Shown: piece after piece, positions 8,373-16,883 of the stretch
Position numbering within the stretch: position 1 is the first letter of the stretch
Layout of the letters: every line of letters starts with the position of its first letter
NCBI GenBank assembly: GCA_910574885.1
Contig: CAJTDD010000002.1
Location: 124,001 to 188,000, forward strand
DNA from: Lachnospiraceae bacterium
Lineage (GTDB): Bacteria > Bacillota > Clostridia > Lachnospirales > Lachnospiraceae
Reading direction: 5' to 3'
Length of the DNA: 64,000 nt
Notes under the pieces: model-generated
What the model was told of the DNA's origin: nothing
Databases searched by the model: none
The model's input: only the letters and a program-made list of their open reading frames with translations
Program-made: the position numbers and the translations under genes

Positions 8373-8433
8373 GACAGTACTTGTTCTTTTTCTGTTACCG
8401 TCTATAATTATATATGCAGATACAAGTACTGTC
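8373..8433 (+). promoter_or_regulatory. Flavin reductase promoter with HxlR-type operator pair
   Basis: GACAGTACTTGT at 8373-8384 and its exact reverse complement at 8422-8433 flank the promoter TTGTTC (8381-8386), 16 bp, TATAAT (8403-8408). The left site overlaps the -35 box and the right one lies just past the start of transcription, as expected for repression. Each half holds the palindrome AGTACT. Confidence 0.6.
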
Positions 8434-8462
8434 AATTCCATATAAGAAAAGAGGTAATGACA

Positions 8463-9029
8463 ATGAGAAAAAAACTAAACTTAACCGAAGGTATTTTCCC
8501 AATGCCCGTTTTAATGGTTGCAACTTACAACGAAGACGGCAGCGTCAATGTCATGAACGCCGCCTGGGGAACTATGCAGGAGAGAGGCAATGTAGCTCTC
8601 AATTTAACAGAAACACATAAAACAGTGAAGAACATCAAGGCAAGAGGCGCTTTTACCGTAAGTATTGCCGATGCCGCCCATGTAGTTGAAGCAGATTATT
8701 TTGGCGTCGAGTCTGGCAACCGGGTTGCAAATAAGTTTGAAAACAGTGGTCTTACGGCATCCAAATCCGAACTGTTGGACGCACCGGTTATCAATGAATT
8801 TCCGCTCTGCTTAGAATGTAAATTTATCGAATATCAGAACAATGCATATGGCTGCGGCGTGATTGGTAAAGTTGTAAATATTACGGCAGATGAACGTGTT
8901 ATGGCGGGCGATAAGATTGATATGAATCTGGTAAACGCTATCGCTTTTGACCCTTATACCCACGGCTATTACAAAGTGGCTGAAAGAGTAGGAGAAGCCT
9001 TCAAAGATGGTTTACAGCTCAAAAAGTAA
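8463..9029 (+). CDS. Flavin reductase family protein (FMN-binding split barrel)
   Basis: The 188-residue protein has the split-barrel signature of flavin reductase-like proteins: FPMPVLMVATYNEDGSVNVMNAAWG, then LNLTETHKTVKNI and FTVSIADAAHV. Such proteins bind FMN and reduce flavin with NAD(P)H or act as small redox enzymes. ATG 8463 is chosen because AAAAGAGG is placed 9 nt upstream; ATG 8457 would be too close. The gene is divergent from an HxlR regulator and probably controlled by it. Confidence 0.88.
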   Translation: MRKKLNLTEGIFPMPVLMVATYNEDGSVNVMNAAWGTMQERGNVALNLTETHKTVKNIKARGAFTVSIADAAHVVEADYFGVESGNRVANKFENSGLTASKSELLDAPVINEFPLCLECKFIEYQNNAYGCGVIGKVVNITADERVMAGDKIDMNLVNAIAFDPYTHGYYKVAERVGEAFKDGLQLKK

Positions 9030-9039
9030 TGGCGTGCAA

Positions 9040-9097
9040 GTTACTTTTCACACCTACGCCAATCACACTGTTGATTGATGTGGGTGTGAATTGTAAC
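9040..9097. repeat. Imperfect hairpin after the flavin reductase gene
   Basis: Arms 9040-9054 and 9083-9097 match at 13 of 15 positions around a 28-nt loop. No clear T-run follows, so it is a weak terminator or a small palindromic element. Confidence 0.45.
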
Positions 9098-9170
9098 GGG
9101 TGTAAAACGCCAATGAGCATTTTAAGAATGGCAGACTTGTTTATCCTAATTCTCTATGTTAAAATGAGGC

Positions 9171-9236
9171 ATGGTCGATGAAGGCTCATATTTTCCAATA
9201 AACCGCGGAAGACCGTTCGGCAAAACTACGGTATAG
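9171..9236 (+). pseudogene. Fragment of an AAA ATPase/PD-(D/E)XK gene
   Basis: From ATG 9171 the frame reads EGSYFPINRGRPFGKTT before a stop at 9234. This resembles the P-loop start of the PF09820-type AAA ATPases (usual form YFxINRPRQYGKTT), which end in a PD-(D/E)XK nuclease domain. Only about 20 codons survive and the rest is lost. Two longer wrecks of the same superfamily occur at 44962-46283 and 57497-58929. Confidence 0.55.
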
Positions 9237-9292
9237 TTCATCCTAGACGGCCATCTGAATATGCGGCGTATTCTTGAAAATATTGTCATCGG

Positions 9293-9306
9293 TGATAAAC
9301 TTATCA
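9293..9306. promoter_or_regulatory. Palindrome upstream of the Crp/Fnr-type gene
   Basis: TGATAAACTTATCA is a dyad (TGATAA/TTATCA) 53 bp before the start codon of the Crp/Fnr-type regulator. Autoregulation is possible. Its spacing differs from the site at 12156-12170, so the link is weak. Confidence 0.25.
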
Positions 9307-9358
9307 TTGATGCCGTCGTATAGACAGAGTATCATATATGACAGGAGGAGCAAAGCAG

Positions 9359-10018
9359 ATGGAATTTCAAGACTGTTTTCCACTATGGAAGAAACTGACA
9401 CCTTCACAGCAAAATACAATCGCCAAAAGCCTTATCCGCCGCTCTGTAAAAAAGGGAGAAACCATACATAGCGGCGGAATGGATTGTACCGGCCTTATTG
9501 TCATAAAATCCGGGCAGTTTCGGGCATACATCCTTTCTGACGAGGGGCGGGAAGTGACCATTTACCGCCTGTTTGATTTAGATATCTGCCTGCTCTCCGC
9601 CTCCTGCATGATACGCAGTATCCAGTTCGATATTACGATTGAGGCGGAAAAGGATACCAAGTTTTGGATCATTCCGGCAGAAATCTATAAACAAATCATG
9701 GAAACTTCGGCCCCGGCAGCAAACTATACAAACGAAATTATGGCAGCCCGGTTTTCTGAGGTCATGTGGCTCATGGAACAGATTATGTGGAAAAGTATGG
9801 ACAAACGCATTGCCGCCTTTCTTCTGGAGGAAACCGCTATTGAAGGTACGAACGAGCTGAAAATCACCCATGAAAGCATTGCCTGCCATCTGGGTACACA
9901 CCGCGAGGTCGTTACCCGGATGCTCCACTATTTCCAGAAGGAGGGAATACTTAGGTTAGCCCGCGGTGTTGTCGAAGTTACGGATATCCCAAAATTAAAC
10001 GCAATCTGCGATTCCTGA
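9359..10018 (+). CDS. Crp/Fnr-family transcription regulator
   Basis: The 219-residue protein has an N-terminal cyclic-nucleotide-binding-like beta barrel (VKKGETIHSGGMDCTGLIVIKSG, then LSDEGREVTIYRL) and a C-terminal helix-turn-helix (ITHESIACHLGTHREVVTRMLHYFQKEGIL). It lacks the four-cysteine cluster of true oxygen-sensing Fnr, so the signal is unknown. ATG 9359 follows AGGAGGAG by 8 nt and is preferred to an upstream in-frame start. It converges on the CoA-disulfide reductase operon, which carries a Crp-like site at the class II position, so it probably activates that operon. Confidence 0.9.
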   Translation: MEFQDCFPLWKKLTPSQQNTIAKSLIRRSVKKGETIHSGGMDCTGLIVIKSGQFRAYILSDEGREVTIYRLFDLDICLLSASCMIRSIQFDITIEAEKDTKFWIIPAEIYKQIMETSAPAANYTNEIMAARFSEVMWLMEQIMWKSMDKRIAAFLLEETAIEGTNELKITHESIACHLGTHREVVTRMLHYFQKEGILRLARGVVEVTDIPKLNAICDS

Positions 10019-10040
10019 ATTTCGTACATACGCAGCAGAG

Positions 10041-10073
10041 GGGTTGTCGGGAAATGAAATTTTCAGACAACCC
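10041..10073. terminator. Bidirectional terminator
   Basis: GGGTTGTC (10041-10048) pairs with GACAACCC (10066-10073), and a further GGAAAT/ATTTTC pairing lies inside. It separates the convergent Crp/Fnr-type gene and the CoA-disulfide reductase gene. Confidence 0.8.
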
Positions 10074-10085
10074 TTCCCCCTTTTG

Positions 10086-11777
10086 TTATCTGTCCATGCC
10101 GCATGCGGCAGAAGATTCTGCCAGGCTTCTGTCCTGTGCGGCTGCCTCATAGAACCGGAATCCTCCGGAAAAATTGTACGCTTCTATGCCGTATCCGTTC
10201 AGAATTCTGCATGCAATATAGCTGCGCAGCCCGCTCTGACAGATGACATATACTGGTTTTTCCTTTTCGATTTCATCCAGCCTCTCCCTGAGTTCATCCA
10301 CCGGGATATTCACAAAGCTTTCTATATGCCCGCGGCGATATTCCCATTCGGTACGGACATCCAGCAAAGTTATACTGCCGTCACGGGGCAGCTCGGCAAT
10401 ATCCTCCATATGGAACTGCTTTAAAATACCTGCCGCAATATTTTCCACCATAAATCCGGCCATATTCACCGGGTCTTTTGCCGAAGAATATGGCGGCGCA
10501 TATGCCAAATCAAGGTCTTTTAGCTGAATTGCCGACATTCCTGCATGGATTGCGGCAGACAGTACGTCAATACGCTTATCAACGCCTTCATACCCTATGA
10601 TTTGCGCACCCAACAGCCGATAGGTGTTTTTTTCAAAGATAATCTTCATTGTCATCAGCCTGCCTCCGGGGTAATAACCCGCATGGCTCATAGGCGATAG
10701 AATGACTTTATCCGCATCCACCCCCGCTTTCCGAGCATTTGACTCATTGAGGCCGGTCGTGGCCGCTGTTATGTCAAATACTTTAATAACAGAACTTCCC
10801 TGGCTGCCCAGGTAATGGCTGTCGCCGCCGCATATATTATCAGCCGCAATACGGCCCTGTTTGTTTGCTGGGCCTGCCAGTGAAATAAGCGCATCTTCCC
10901 CAGTGACATAGTGTTTCACCTGCACTGCATCTCCCACAGCATAGATATCCGGAACAGATGTTTCCATTCTGTCATTCACTACAATGCTGCCTTTGATTCC
11001 CAGTTCAAGTCCCGCTTCCCTTGCAAGGCTGGTATCTGGGGCAACGCCAATGGCCAGCACTACCATATCGGCACAAAGCGGCGCTTCGTCCTTCAGCAGT
11101 ACCTCCACGCCATTATCTTTTTCCAGGAATCCCTCCACAGTATATCCCAGCATAAGCCTCACGCCATGCTTTCTCATTTCGCCATGAATCATAGCCGCCA
11201 TATCCGAATCAAAGGGCCTCATAAGCTGTTTCGGACGCTGGACAATAGTGACGTCCATTCCGAGCTTGCGCAGATTCTCCGCCAGTTCCAGTCCGATAAA
11301 ACCGCCGCCTGCCAGTACAGCAGACTTTGGATGGTTTTTATCAATATACTGTTTTATCCGGAAAGTATCTTCCACGGTCCGCAAAGTAAAGAGTTTGTCA
11401 CTTTCCACACCCGGCAGGCGGGGTTTTAAAGGCTTTGCTCCCGGCGAAAGAATCAGTTTGTCATAGTTTTCCTCAAATTCTTCTCCTGATTCTGTATTCT
11501 TTACGGAAACCGTCTTTCTGTCCGGGTGAACAGCAGTAACTTCATGGTGAACTTTCATTTCTATGTGAAAACGGGAAAAGAAACTCTGGGGCGTCTGCAA
11601 GGTCAATTCGTCCGGGTCGGTAATCACTCCGCCGATATAATAGGGAAGACCGCAGTTGGCATAGGAAATATAACCTGACCGTTCAAAAACTACGATTTCT
11701 GCCTTTTCGTCCAGCCTGCGGATACGGGCAGCCGCAGTAGCGCCGCCCGCTACCCCTCCGACAATAACAACTTTCAT
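10086..11777 (-). CDS. CoA-disulfide reductase with C-terminal rhodanese domain
   Basis: This 563-residue flavoenzyme has an FAD site at the N-terminus (VIVGGVAGGATAAARIRRL), the single active cysteine Cys42 in SYANCGLPYYIGG, an NAD(P)H site (AVLAGGGFIGLELAENL), an FAD-binding DIYAVGDAV segment and the dimerisation domain. A complete rhodanese domain follows at the C-terminus with the persulfide loop CQSGLRS. Proteins of this layout reduce CoA disulfide or CoA and protein persulfides and take part in sulfur and redox homeostasis. The start ATG directly follows the stop of a small rhodanese gene, so the two are one operon. Length and motifs are complete. Confidence 0.92.
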   Translation of the reverse strand: MKVVIVGGVAGGATAAARIRRLDEKAEIVVFERSGYISYANCGLPYYIGGVITDPDELTLQTPQSFFSRFHIEMKVHHEVTAVHPDRKTVSVKNTESGEEFEENYDKLILSPGAKPLKPRLPGVESDKLFTLRTVEDTFRIKQYIDKNHPKSAVLAGGGFIGLELAENLRKLGMDVTIVQRPKQLMRPFDSDMAAMIHGEMRKHGVRLMLGYTVEGFLEKDNGVEVLLKDEAPLCADMVVLAIGVAPDTSLAREAGLELGIKGSIVVNDRMETSVPDIYAVGDAVQVKHYVTGEDALISLAGPANKQGRIAADNICGGDSHYLGSQGSSVIKVFDITAATTGLNESNARKAGVDADKVILSPMSHAGYYPGGRLMTMKIIFEKNTYRLLGAQIIGYEGVDKRIDVLSAAIHAGMSAIQLKDLDLAYAPPYSSAKDPVNMAGFMVENIAAGILKQFHMEDIAELPRDGSITLLDVRTEWEYRRGHIESFVNIPVDELRERLDEIEKEKPVYVICQSGLRSYIACRILNGYGIEAYNFSGGFRFYEAAAQDRSLAESSAACGMDR

Positions 11778-12098
11778 TTACCGCACCACCTTTCCAGTAT
11801 AAGAGGCAATTCCGCCTATGTTTTTCACATTATTATACCCCATCCTTTGAAGAATGCTTACCGCCTGACGGCTTCTGCTTCCAGAATAACAATAGACAAA
11901 AATAGGAGCGTCCTTTTGGCCTGCAACCGCCCCTATCCCGTCAAGAGATTGGAGAGGAACATTTTTGCTGCCGGAAATATGCCCCTCCTGATATTCCTTG
12001 GAGGTACGCACATCCAGAAGAATTGCCCCGGACGCAGACTCATATTCCCGGATGCCTTGGTCAATATCCGGCTTTTGGAATAAATTGAAAAAATTCAT
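11778..12098 (-). CDS. Single-domain rhodanese-like sulfurtransferase
   Basis: The 106-residue cytoplasmic protein is one rhodanese domain: ILLDVRTSKEYQEGHISGSKNVPL, then the active-site loop VYCYSGSRSRQA with the catalytic cysteine near residue 70, and GYNNVKNIGG. It carries sulfur as a cysteine persulfide, probably handing it to or receiving it from the downstream reductase, to which it is joined without any gap. It is the first gene after the promoter at 12129-12170. Confidence 0.92.
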   Translation of the reverse strand: MNFFNLFQKPDIDQGIREYESASGAILLDVRTSKEYQEGHISGSKNVPLQSLDGIGAVAGQKDAPIFVYCYSGSRSRQAVSILQRMGYNNVKNIGGIASYTGKVVR

Positions 12099-12128
12099 CT
12101 CATCACCTCAAATCTTTTTGATGGATTT

Positions 12129-12170
12129 ATCATAGCCGATTCCAGAAAATCCTTCCGTGATAAAATCACG
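12129..12170 (-). promoter_or_regulatory. Rhodanese operon promoter with Crp-type site near -41
   Basis: On the minus strand a TATGAT -10 box lies at 12129-12134, but there is no good -35 box. Instead the dyad CGTGATAAAATCACG (12156-12170) is centred at 12163, about 41 bp before the expected start of transcription near 12122. That is where class II Crp/Fnr activators bind. A regulator of this family is encoded 2 kb away and faces the operon. Confidence 0.5.
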
Positions 12171-12214
12171 TTTTTATGTTACAATAGATAAAACTTAATT
12201 TTGGGAGGTACATA

Positions 12215-12817
12215 ATGACAGAACAAGAAAAAATGAAAAAGGGATACCTTTGGGGCGATGATGAAGAAAATATGGCTTTGCAGGCCCATACGAAGGGTCT
12301 GGTGAATCAGTTCAACAATTTGCCGCCGGAAGATATGGAAGGACGCGCCGCTCTCCTTACGGATATTTTTGGATACGTTGGCGAAAATGTATGGATTGTC
12401 CCGCCGCTTACGGCTGCGGTCGGGAAATATGTGTCCATTGGAGAGGGAACCTATGCTAATATGAACCTGACTTTGATTGACGACTGGAAAATAACCATCG
12501 GAAAACATGTCCTCATTGGCCCTAACGTAACATTCAGCACGACCGGGCATCCCATCCATCCGAAGCGCCGGGCAGACGGCATGTATTCATTTCCTATTAC
12601 CGTGAAAGATAATGTATGGATTGGGGCAAATGTAATCATTCTCCCAGGCGTTACAATCGGAGAAAATTCTGTGATAGGGGCAGGCTCGGTCGTAACAAAG
12701 GATATTCCGGACAATGTGGTCGCATTTGGAAGCCCATGCAAAGTATACCGAGAAATCAACGAACGGGATGAAGAGTATTATTTTAAAGACAGACGTTTTG
12801 ACCAACAGCCTGATTAA
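12215..12817 (+). CDS. Sugar O-acetyltransferase (maltose/galactoside type)
   Basis: The 200-residue protein is a left-handed beta-helix acetyltransferase. It has the N-terminal helical cap (MKKGYLWGDDEE), hexapeptide repeats (VWIGANVIILPGVTIGENSVIGAGSVVTKDIP) and the catalytic histidine region TTGHPIHPKRR. It transfers acetyl from acetyl-CoA to a sugar hydroxyl, as in LacA and Maa. GGGAGG precedes the start. A TACAAT -10 box lies at 12180-12185. It is followed by an AraC regulator and the alpha-galactosidase locus, so the substrate could be a galactoside, but this is inferred only from position. Confidence 0.9.
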   Translation: MTEQEKMKKGYLWGDDEENMALQAHTKGLVNQFNNLPPEDMEGRAALLTDIFGYVGENVWIVPPLTAAVGKYVSIGEGTYANMNLTLIDDWKITIGKHVLIGPNVTFSTTGHPIHPKRRADGMYSFPITVKDNVWIGANVIILPGVTIGENSVIGAGSVVTKDIPDNVVAFGSPCKVYREINERDEEYYFKDRRFDQQPD

Positions 12818-12859
12818 ATATATCCAAAATTTTTGGTGTTTAGAAGGAGCTGCGTATTT

Positions 12860-13717
12860 ATGGAAACAAACCACATCTCGCTTTTTCCCGACGAGCATTT
12901 TTTGGATATACGGCCCTATCAATACGGTTGGGAGGAATGCAAGCCCCTCCACTCTTTCGGTCCTTTTGTGCGTAACCACTATTTGCTTCACTATATCATC
13001 AGCGGGCGGGGAATGCTATACTCACACTCCACCAACGGCAAGATACATGAGTATAATCTGGCGGCCAACCAGGCATTCCTGATCTGCCCCGGACAGGTTA
13101 ACATGTATACCGCCGATGAGAAGGAGCCATGGAAATATGTCTGGATAGAATTTGACGGAATTCATGCAGAAGAATGCCTGCTTCATGCCGGCCTTGAGTG
13201 GGATCAGCCCATTTATCTTCCGCAGAGTATAGAACATGGAGAACGCTTGCGGGATCGGATGCTTTACTTTTATGAAAACTCTGCGAAATCCCCCATCCAT
13301 CTGATAGGGCAATTATACCTGTTCCTGGACGAATTAATCGAATTTTCATCCAGCCGACAGAATTTTGCAGAAAAAGGACAGAAGGATTTTTATATCAATG
13401 AAGCCGTCGTTTATATCCAGCAAAACTATAACCGTAAACTGACGATTGATGAGGTAGCCGACTTTTGCAAACTGAACCGAAATCATTTCAGCCGAAAATT
13501 TAAAAAAGTGATGGGCTGTTCTCCTCAGGAATTCCTGATTCATCAGCGCCTGACGAATGCAACAGAGTTGATGCGATTCACCGATCTGCCTATTAAAATA
13601 ATAGCCGATCAATGCGGTTATCCCAATCAACTCTATTTCTCCCAAGCTTTCAAAAAATGCTACGGCCTGTCGCCTCAGGAATGGAGAAAGCAGAATTGTT
13701 CCAAACCAGAACGATAG
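12860..13717 (+). CDS. AraC-family transcription regulator
   Basis: The 285-residue protein has an N-terminal cupin-type sensor domain (FVRNHYLLHYIISGRGML, LICPGQVNMYTADEKEPWKYVWIEF) and two C-terminal helix-turn-helix units (LTIDEVADFCKLNRNHFSRKF and PIKIIADQCGYPNQLYFSQAF). ATG 12860 is chosen for AAGGAG upstream. This type of regulator usually senses a sugar and controls adjacent hydrolase and transporter genes. It converges with the alpha-galactosidase operon and is its most likely regulator. Confidence 0.9.
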   Translation: METNHISLFPDEHFLDIRPYQYGWEECKPLHSFGPFVRNHYLLHYIISGRGMLYSHSTNGKIHEYNLAANQAFLICPGQVNMYTADEKEPWKYVWIEFDGIHAEECLLHAGLEWDQPIYLPQSIEHGERLRDRMLYFYENSAKSPIHLIGQLYLFLDELIEFSSSRQNFAEKGQKDFYINEAVVYIQQNYNRKLTIDEVADFCKLNRNHFSRKFKKVMGCSPQEFLIHQRLTNATELMRFTDLPIKIIADQCGYPNQLYFSQAFKKCYGLSPQEWRKQNCSKPER

Positions 13718-13727
13718 GTTAATACGA

Positions 13728-13760
13728 AGAATCCCGCCAAAATCCGGTGGGATTCTTTTT
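13728..13760. terminator. Terminator between the AraC gene and alpha-galactosidase
   Basis: AGAATCCCGCC (13728-13738) pairs with GGTGGGATTCT (13746-13756) and is followed by TTTT on the plus strand. It overlaps the stop of the convergent alpha-galactosidase gene. Confidence 0.8.
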
Positions 13761-15951
13761 ATCCGACGGCTCTTAGGTAAATCTGAAAGGCGGAATAATC
13801 TCCCTGTATCTGAGGAAATGGATAACCTGCCTTCATCAGTGTCTCGCCGCTATAAAGAGGCTCAGCCCCGTCAATCTGATATTGAAAATCAGGGTTTAAT
13901 CCCTTAATCCGTAAAGTTCCAAAAAGCGGCGCTGCGTTGATGCAGCCATACACCACGCTAACCAAAGCCTCACGCTGATCGGGGGACACCTGCTCCCAGG
14001 CTGTGAAAGACCTGTCCTGAAAGGGGCTGCTAAGACGGTAATAATCTCCTTCATGAAGCAGATTATAATGAGTCTTATAACTTTCCACCTGACGCCGGAT
14101 CTCCTTTTTTTCCTCTGCAGTACACTTCCCCAGATCCATCTCGTAACCAAAAGCTCCGCTCATTGCGGTGATTCCCCGGGTTTTCAGAGGGGTGACGCGT
14201 CCATTCTGCTCATTGGGAACAGCCGAGACATGGGCTCCCATGGTACAGACCGGATAACAGAAGGATGTTCCATACTGAATACACAGGCGGTCAATAGCAT
14301 CCGTATCGTCGCTGCACCAAACCTGAGGCGTATAGTAAAGCATGCCGCCATCGAACCTGCCTCCTCCGCCGCAACATCCTTCAATAAGAATATGCGGATA
14401 ATCACGATGAAGACGTTCTAACAGGTCATAGACTCCCAGTACATACCGGTGATAAACCTCCCCCTGACGCCGCGACGGCAAAGAGGCAGACCAGACGTCG
14501 GTAAGGCTGCGGTTCATATCCCACTTGAGATAAGCAATATCGGCGCTGGATAAAACCACTTTCATCTGTTCATAGATAGAATCCCGGACATCTTTCCGGG
14601 AAAAGTCTAATGCCAGCTGGCCTCTGCCCCGGGCAGGGGCACGCCCCGGAACATGAAGCGCCCAGTCCGGGTGGGCGCGATAAAGATGACTGTCTTCATT
14701 GACCATCTCCGGCTCCATCCAGATGCCGAATTTCATTCCCATATTCTTGATACGGGGAACCAACTCCTCCAGTCCCCCTGGCAGCTTTTCTAAATTTACC
14801 TGCCAGTCACCCAGACCACTGTCGTCATTATTCCGGGAGCCAAACCAGCCGTCGTCCATAACAAACAGCTCGATTCCAAGAGCCGAAGCCTCCCTTGCGA
14901 TGTCAGCCAGCCTGTCGGCATTGAAGTCAAAATAAGTTGCCTCCCAGTTGTTGATCAGAACCGGTTTTCGCCTGCCATCGTAAGGCTCCCTAAGAAGATG
15001 CTTACGGATAGCCCTATGGTACTGACGGCTCATTTGCCCAAAACCATTAGAGGAATAGACCATTGCCGCCTCTGGAGCAGTGAACGCCTGCCCTGACGTC
15101 AGAGTCCAGCAGAAATGAAAAGGATGAATCCCCATAACCAGACGGCTGTTCTCATATTGGCTGCACTCCACAGCCGCTTCAAAATTGCCGCTGTACAGAA
15201 GCATAGCCCCGCAGCACATACCGGTATCTTCATCAGTATCACGGCCGCAGAGAATCACAAAAGGATTGTGCTGGTGGCTGGATATCCCACGTACGCTGCC
15301 CACACTCTGTATCCCCGGCCGCAATGGTCCCCGGTCCAGACACCGCTCCATCAGATGATGGGCATTAAAGGTAATCAGATCCATGTCAGACCGGGGAAAA
15401 TCCAGACATAGGGAGGCACATCGGCATAAACGGATCTCCTCCGTTCCCTGGTTGACTATTCGGACGGTCCGGGTAATAAGGTCGTAAGCCTCAAATACAC
15501 TGTAATACAGTTCCATTACTACCTGGGCGGCAGCATCCCTTAGCATAATTACTAATGTTTCTGCCTCGTCTTTTGTACTGTAAAAACCTGGAAGGCCCTC
15601 CAGAGCGTATTTTCCCTTTTCCAGGCGGAACCCTTCGTAACGCATATCCGCCGTATGGCTGCCGTTTGCCAGCTCCAGCTCAATCGCAGGCAAACGGAAA
15701 TCGCCCACGCCGCAGGTAGAATATTCCTGCGGCGCCACATCCAGCGAGTAATTCCGGTTACTCCCTGCCTCGTTGGGATTGGGAGTAAAACTGCGCTCAC
15801 CGCATTGGAGCAAAACAGACAGGTCACAATTATCAATCTTTGCCCCATAGTAAGTGTGCAGAAGCACATTATATTGGTCGGCTTTCATCTGATATGTGGT
15901 ATTCCGAGTATGCAGCGTAAAAATTTTGTTTTCCTGGTCAAGTACAATCAT
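13759..15951 (-). CDS. Alpha-galactosidase, glycoside hydrolase family 36
   Basis: The 730-residue enzyme has the usual GH36 length and layout: an N-terminal beta-sandwich, then a TIM barrel with NNWEATYFDF, LGIELFVMDDGWFG, the nucleophile segment YLKWDMNRSL (Asp), CCGGGGRFDGGMLYY, and the acid/base aspartate segment WCSDDTDAID. It releases alpha-linked galactose from melibiose, raffinose or stachyose. There is no signal peptide, so it acts in the cytoplasm on sugars imported by the ABC transporter encoded upstream. ATG 15951 follows GGGAGG and is preferred to an ATG 24 bp upstream. It is the last gene of the transporter operon. Confidence 0.95.
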   Translation of the reverse strand: MIVLDQENKIFTLHTRNTTYQMKADQYNVLLHTYYGAKIDNCDLSVLLQCGERSFTPNPNEAGSNRNYSLDVAPQEYSTCGVGDFRLPAIELELANGSHTADMRYEGFRLEKGKYALEGLPGFYSTKDEAETLVIMLRDAAAQVVMELYYSVFEAYDLITRTVRIVNQGTEEIRLCRCASLCLDFPRSDMDLITFNAHHLMERCLDRGPLRPGIQSVGSVRGISSHQHNPFVILCGRDTDEDTGMCCGAMLLYSGNFEAAVECSQYENSRLVMGIHPFHFCWTLTSGQAFTAPEAAMVYSSNGFGQMSRQYHRAIRKHLLREPYDGRRKPVLINNWEATYFDFNADRLADIAREASALGIELFVMDDGWFGSRNNDDSGLGDWQVNLEKLPGGLEELVPRIKNMGMKFGIWMEPEMVNEDSHLYRAHPDWALHVPGRAPARGRGQLALDFSRKDVRDSIYEQMKVVLSSADIAYLKWDMNRSLTDVWSASLPSRRQGEVYHRYVLGVYDLLERLHRDYPHILIEGCCGGGGRFDGGMLYYTPQVWCSDDTDAIDRLCIQYGTSFCYPVCTMGAHVSAVPNEQNGRVTPLKTRGITAMSGAFGYEMDLGKCTAEEKKEIRRQVESYKTHYNLLHEGDYYRLSSPFQDRSFTAWEQVSPDQREALVSVVYGCINAAPLFGTLRIKGLNPDFQYQIDGAEPLYSGETLMKAGYPFPQIQGDYSAFQIYLRAVG

Positions 15952-16034
15952 AGAGATACCTCCCTCGTAAATCATTTAAAATAAAAAGCGCCCCGGCACA
16001 GTCCCGACAACATATGCCGGGACCGTTCTAAAGC

Positions 16035-16871
16035 CTATTTCCCGCCAGTACCGGCGATTCCTTCCACAAATTGACGCTGGAAGATCAGGTACAGCACTAC
16101 CATTGGCAGCATAGCCAGCAGAGAGCCGGCCATCAGCACCGGGAAGTTAGTCGTAAACTGCCCCCTCAGCGTAGAAAGACCAGATGACAGCGTCATCATC
16201 TTCAAATCTGAATTAACAACCAACGGCCACATCAGATCTCCGTATGCGAAAACGGCGGTGAATATGGTCAGGGCCGCTACGGAAGTTCCTGTCAGTGGGA
16301 ACATGATCTTATAGAATGTCTGCCACTGATTACAACCGTCCAGATAGGCAGCCTCACCCACCTCATCCGGGATACCCATATATGTCTGGCGCAGGAAAAA
16401 CACACCAAAAGCGCTGACAAGCCCCGGAAAAACTAAGGCGAAAATCGTATTAGCCAGACCCATCTTGGCAACCATCTGATACTGCGGGATAATAAAAATC
16501 TGGCTTGGCAGGGACATCTGCACCAATACGATGCCAAAAAGCAGTTTCTTACCTCTGAATTTCAGCTTGGCAAATGCATAACCTGCCATAGAGCTAAACA
16601 ATACGGCGCAGACCACGCGGAAGAAAACCATCAGTATTGTATTCAGATACAGGCTGCCAAAAGGCAGGCTGGCAATGGCCTCCTTAAAATTATCCAGATT
16701 GATCTGTTGGGGTAAAATGTCCGGCGGAATCTGCATACTCTCAGGAACCGTCTTAAAACTGGTCAAGATCATCCACACAAAGGGAAAGATCATAATGACC
16801 GCCCCTAAAATCAGGAAAAAATATGTAAGCAGCCTGTTAATCATGTAGGAGCGTCTCAAAGAATTTTTCAT
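16035..16871 (-). CDS. Sugar ABC transporter permease, MalG type
   Basis: The 278-residue inner-membrane protein has six predicted spans and the permease EAA loop (EAAYLDGCNQWQTFYKIMFPLT) that docks the ATPase. Length and the C-terminal end match CUT1 MalG-like subunits. It forms the channel with the MalF-like product encoded 12 bp upstream. GGAGG precedes ATG 16871. No ATPase gene is present, which is normal for CUT1 systems that share one MsmX/MsiK-type ATPase encoded elsewhere. Confidence 0.93.
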   Translation of the reverse strand: MKNSLRRSYMINRLLTYFFLILGAVIMIFPFVWMILTSFKTVPESMQIPPDILPQQINLDNFKEAIASLPFGSLYLNTILMVFFRVVCAVLFSSMAGYAFAKLKFRGKKLLFGIVLVQMSLPSQIFIIPQYQMVAKMGLANTIFALVFPGLVSAFGVFFLRQTYMGIPDEVGEAAYLDGCNQWQTFYKIMFPLTGTSVAALTIFTAVFAYGDLMWPLVVNSDLKMMTLSSGLSTLRGQFTTNFPVLMAGSLLAMLPMVVLYLIFQRQFVEGIAGTGGK

Positions 16872-16883
16872 TGCAATACCTCC

